DNA of 64,000 nucleotides, from assembly GCA_025175895.1 (NCBI GenBank), contig CM045992.1:121112377-121176376 (forward strand), read 5' to 3'. Each line of letters starts with the position of its first letter. Position 1 is the first letter of the stretch. A program made the position numbers and the translations under genes. A model generated the notes under the pieces. It did no database searches. It was given only the letters and a program-made list of their open reading frames with translations, and was not told the origin of the DNA. Source of the stretch: Wurfbainia villosa. Lineage: Eukaryota; Streptophyta; Magnoliopsida; Zingiberales; Zingiberaceae. Shown here one piece after another: positions 60,040-64,000 of the stretch.

Positions 60040-62280
60040 TAATATATATAATCTCCTTACATAATTCATTCTTAAACACTTTCATTATCTATTATAGCTT
60101 AATTCTTAAATCTTAAAATATCGAACGGTAGATAATGATAATGCTCATAGATGAGTTATGAATTGTGCATCGCATGATACGCAATTCGTGTGCTCTGGAG
60201 CATGCATAATAATGGAGAGTGCACAGTATTTCACTCATCAGAGAAATCACAACTTCCAACTACTTGGCATCGTTGTCAAACTGTCGAATTTTGACTGTGA
60301 TCCGATCGTGGTTCCATCGGCATCGAAGTTCGACAGGATCAGGGTTGGATTTCGACCGAATCGCAGCTGGAATCGACCGCGGCGCTGGCGACCAAAATTT
60401 AGTCAAATTCTAGCCCGCGATCGGCCTCGGTCACGATCAGACCAAATTTCAATTCAATCGCGTGTGACCACGATTCAATCGCCGTCGCGGGTCTATTGTC
60501 GACAGTGAGACGGGACTGGCGGCCCTGACTGGTTCACAGATTTGACTATAATATGTGTGCTCAATGAAGATATTGTGCATTTCTCATTACTGTGCATTGC
60601 GTGGATCGCACGACTGAAGACGCATTGCACATAGACGCACGCTGATCAATCACGCAACGTATCATTTTTATGCTAGATGTGATCTCAGCAAATGCATATT
60701 AAATGAAAAATTCAAAGTGTTTTTCTCTTAACAATCTCCGATCAAATTCTTCATTATCGACAACCATCTGCAATGTAGCCTAACCCCTAAATACATCAAG
60801 ATAATTATCGTTGTCCGATCGATCGAATTTTGGCCGAATTGGATTGGAGTCTGATCGAATTGTTGCCGTCAATGCCGCAGCCACTGGTGGCCGCAATCCG
60901 ACAGTTCAATCGATATCAGAGTTTGATCGAATTTCAACCAGATAGTGATCGAATTCTGATCAAATCGCAATCGGATTCCAATCAGATCGCGGTCAGAATT
61001 GATCGCGGCGTTGGCGGCCGTAATTTGATTGGATTCCAGTAGGACCATGACTAGATTTCAGTTGGACTGCAACCGGATCACGACCGAAATTCAATCGCTC
61101 GACAACGATATGCCGAATGGCAGAAGCTCTAATGGGGGTGAAACATTGTGCATTCTTCATTACTATAACTGCACCGACGCTCACAAATCGTGCATCGTGT
61201 GTCGTGCAACTTAAAAAATCTATTCGATCGGACTTCGATACCGGTCGAACCACGATCGAATTTCGATCGGATTGCGGTCGCTAACGGTTGCGGCATTGGT
61301 AATTGCAATTTGGTCGAATTCCAACCCTATTCGGTCAGAATCCGATCGTGGTTCAGTCGGCTAGACGACGGTGATGACTCCGTCAGGTTCAAGGGTTGGA
61401 CTATAGCATGGATGGTGGTCGACGGTGAAACATTATACATTTCCTATTTACTATTCATCTCCATGTTATGGACAGTCGAGATCATAACGCAACATAAGTA
61501 GAGTTGTAAACGAACCAAAGGTTCATGAACAAGCTTGGTGTTCGACTCGATAAGAGCCCATTTACGTTCGCTCAATATGCATCAAAGTTAATTAATAAAC
61601 AAGCTTTAACAACTTGTTAAATTAAATAAAAAAGTTTGAATACATATATATTTGATTTGTTAATGTTCGTAAATAGTATTTGTGAATGATGTTCGTGAAC
61701 AAACTTATTTAAAATTTATTTATGAATTTATTTATACTAATTTATAAATAAAAATTTAAATAAATAAATAAACTTAACTTAAGAGCTTGATAAACCAAAA
61801 TTAAATTAACAAGTTTGATTCAAGCTCGAATCGAGCTTGATTATAAGCTTGATCCTCATTAAATAAGTTAAGCTCAATCTCTAAAAAAAAAATCAAGTCA
61901 AGCATAATAAATTTTTCAATAATTTAGTTAATTTTAAATTTGACTTGGCTCGACTTGATTATTTATCGAAGAACACTATAAAATTTAACTTCGATGGTCT
62001 TAAGCAAAAGATTCCTCTATATAGGGTGGCCTGGAGATCCACTGTGCGTCGCCTGTGCACGCCGCCTGTGTGCACGTGAGGAGCAAAATACATAGTAATT
62101 GAAAACACATGATGCATTCCTAGTCGTATGGCTGAGTTAGGTATCGCCGATGGCAATTGGATTCTAATCGAATCACGATCGCGATGTTGGCGGCTACAAT
62201 CAGATTGAATTTCGACCGCGATACTGTCAGAGGGATGGTGACGACGATCCCAACAGATTTAGGATTGTTGAACTATAGTA
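60040..62280. repeat. Array of diverged GATCG/GATTC-rich repeats
   Basis: Segments near 60290-60500, 60810-61120, 61215-61420 and 62150-62270 share words such as TCGGATT(C/G)CGGTCG, GATCGCGGCGTTGGCGGCCG and CAATCGCTCGACAACGATAT. They alternate with a second module around TTGTGCATTCTTCATTACT and CATCGTGTGTCGTGCAAC. A related copy lies in the PIN intron at 3.3 kb. Open frames over them are compositional. The family is unknown to me; copies of a nonautonomous element are likely. Confidence 0.6.
61502..61960. repeat. Palindromic AT-rich element built on CAAGCTT/AAGCTTG words
   Basis: GAACAAGCTTGG and ATTAATAAACAAGCTT on the left face GATTCAAGCTCGAATCGAGC and TTATAAGCTTGATCC on the right, around an A/T-rich centre with AAATAAAT repeats. 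It has the look of a decayed foldback element. Ends are not defined. Confidence 0.45.
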
Positions 62281-62575
62281 TCCATCGTCTTTGATCATCA
62301 CGAAGAAAATATTGTGCATTTTTAGTTACTATATATAATTCTATAAATCAGACGCATGTGAAGAAGTCATGCATAGACATGCACGAAATCATCATGCAAT
62401 TAAAAGTTTTTCAACCGGTATTTAGTCATCGAATTAATATTGTTTACACGTTCCTATGACAAGGACTTATAATTATTAAAAGTCATAACATTAATATTTG
62501 TACCTCCTATTTATTTGATGAGTAAGAAAATAATTTTTGTTTGGTTGTGGGATAGGGGGGCTGAGGACGAGCGTA

Positions 62576-62600
62576 CTTTTTTTTTTTTTTTTTTTTTTTT
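62576..62600. repeat. Poly(T) run
   Basis: About 25 T in a row, in sequence that otherwise matches 39.41-39.78 kb, where only six T are present. Confidence 0.9.
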
Positions 62601-62929
62601 GCACTAATTGATGAGGAAAGAAATAAAAAATTATAGAAAAATAAATTAGTGGACTTATAACTGAGGGAGAGCTAAACTAGGTGCATATGCATTGCAACTC
62701 CTCGCCAAATTATAAGTTAGACTAGTAATTAATCCAACTGCTTTGTGACTTTTTCAAATTTATAGACCAAATTTAAGTTGGAATACTACTATCGTCAAAT
62801 TTTCTAGTGATTCCATATCACTTGTCAAATTTGTTTTCCTTTTACAATAAATACATCAATCTGAATTTTTTTTCTTCAATTTATTTTCAATTTCATATCT
62901 CTTAAACCACAACAAAACAAAACCCAATA

Positions 62930-64000
62930 TATATACTTCAATTCGTAGGGTGCTCTTGATGATGGCACGGCAACGTAACTCAATAATTACTACTGTGGCA
63001 TCGTTATCTTCAGTGGATTTCTCTGCGCTCATGGCTCCTAGTGGTTCCTCCGCCTCCTTCATCATTGGTCGTTCTTCATTCCCACTTAATTTGAAGCACC
63101 TCTTGACGAGCATGGCCACTCTTTCGACGATTTCTCCTTTGGCTTCATTTAGAACAATGGGATCGAGGATCTCATGGAGTGTGTTTTCTTTCAACGAACT
63201 TAAGAAGTCCATATAACTCTAGGTGTCTCATCTTGTTATATATCTTTTGGGTAAGGAGTTGCAGCCTTCCCCATCAAAAGCTCTGCGAGAATGCATGACT
63301 CCAAGACTATTAACATATCACTTTTTTGGGTTAATATTCCTGTTTGATGGTACTCAGGATCCAAGTATCCATAAGTTCCTTGAACGACAGTAGTCACAGG
63401 ATTCTTTTCGCAAGTAACAACTCTCGAAGCACCAAAATGATCAGCTAGATTTGCCATATTCCTTTAGTCGAGTAGAATGTTGGACGATTTGACATCTCTG
63501 TGAAAATTTGTTATGGAAGCTTCAGAGCGTATGTAAGATATTAGCAATTTCGTAAGCGATTCTTAAACGATCTTTAAATGATAAAGGCGAATATTATTGA
63601 TGATCATTAAGATGATAATAGGAGAGTGTTCCACCTGGTATAAATTCAACAAGAAAATATTGATGGTAAATTTACATATGATTTATCGTAATTCATTCGA
63701 CTGTGTCGTATTGATTTGAATCCGATTAAAGTTATCTAATTATTATAATTTTGGTTAATGAATTTGTATTATTGATTGTGGGTTAATGGATTTTGGATCT
63801 ATATATATATAACTCTTTAATTCGTACCGTTAGTATTGATGGAGTGTTAACTGATTACAGGGTTAATTTTATAAGGGTGTAATCCCCGCAGGAGAGTAAA
63901 TTAAGTCCTTTGGCTCATCGCTTTCGTCATATTCTTCCGGCGATAATGTCTCCGGTTGAATTCAGTTACATGTCTTCTGTTTTCAAGCAACAACAAAAGA
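62930..64000 (-). pseudogene. WAKL kinase exon pseudogene C, continues beyond the window
   Basis: On the minus strand it encodes HRDVKSSNILL-like sequence near 63480, then ADHFGASRVVTCEKNPVTT, GTYGYLDPEYHQTGILTQKS, FLSSLKENTLHEILDPIVL and NEAKGEIVERVAMLVKR. Frame shifts and small insertions break it (for example DHFGASR for DFGASR and SDMLIVLESC for SDVYSFGVI). Kinase homology stops at about 63652 and resumes at about 63972 (CTTCTGTTTTCAAGCAACAA), so about 320 bp were inserted. Its 3' flank (62405-62930) matches that of pseudogene A, so the two are sister copies. The rest of the gene lies beyond the right edge. Confidence 0.82.
63653..63971. mobile_element. Insertion of about 320 bp in kinase pseudogene C
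   Basis: The stretch has no counterpart in the other kinase copies and interrupts the coding homology between AAATTCAAC and CTTCTGTTTTCAAG. It contains no recognised protein. Class unknown; the exact ends are uncertain by some bases. Confidence 0.55.

Noticed and set aside
60158..61501. Several 60-116-codon frames in the 60-61.5 kb region
   Set aside because: They lie over diverged GATCG-rich repeats, and their translations are repetitive (DRI..., SDQI...).

Overview
This is a nuclear segment of a flowering plant. The genes carry GT-AG introns up to about 2 kb, sit in AT-rich spacers, and are mixed with SINEs, MITEs and LTR-retrotransposon remnants. Several genes have strikingly GC-rich first exons (PIN-like, RING, linker-histone/AT-hook), which is typical of monocots. 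I infer a monocot, probably a non-grass such as a member of the Zingiberales or palms, but the species cannot be fixed from the sequence.

The left part (about 1-34.3 kb) is ordinary gene space. In order it holds a short PIN auxin carrier (+), a two-exon C3HC4 RING protein (-), a RIN4-type immune hub protein with two NOI motifs (-), a single-exon RING protein (-), a linker-histone-domain protein with about ten AT-hooks (+), a lysine-rich plant protein of unknown function (-), a PP2A B' pseudogene fragment (+), a DUF971 protein (+) and cytosolic class I fructose-bisphosphate aldolase (+). Exon joins were worked out by hand from splice signals and reading phase. Several first exons are tiny or distant (6 nt for RIN4, 28 nt for aldolase, 90 nt for the lysine-rich protein).

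The right part (about 34.3-64 kb) is a tandem cluster of wall-associated-kinase-like (WAKL) receptor kinase genes on the minus strand. Three look intact (35.2-37.7, 42.3-45.0 and 57.4-59.6 kb). Each has an exon for signal peptide plus galacturonan-binding (GUB_WAK) domain, one phase-1 intron, and an exon for membrane segment plus RD-type kinase. None has a visible EGF domain. At least three further kinase copies are broken: 39.8-40.8 kb (-), 45.5-46.5 kb (+, inverted) and 62.9-64 kb (-, running off the window).

The cluster grew by segmental duplication that carried along pieces of the neighbouring aldolase gene. One aldolase 3'-end piece lies at 41.2 kb. Another piece at 53.1 kb has intron 1 fused directly to the 3'UTR, with coding exon 2 deleted; a Copia fragment later split it. 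MITEs, two SINE-like insertions and Ty3/gypsy remnants fill the gaps. No CRISPR, operon, rRNA or tRNA gene was seen. The most notable biology is the WAKL birth-and-death cluster with hitch-hiking aldolase fragments, and the RIN4 homologue with an unusual gene structure.
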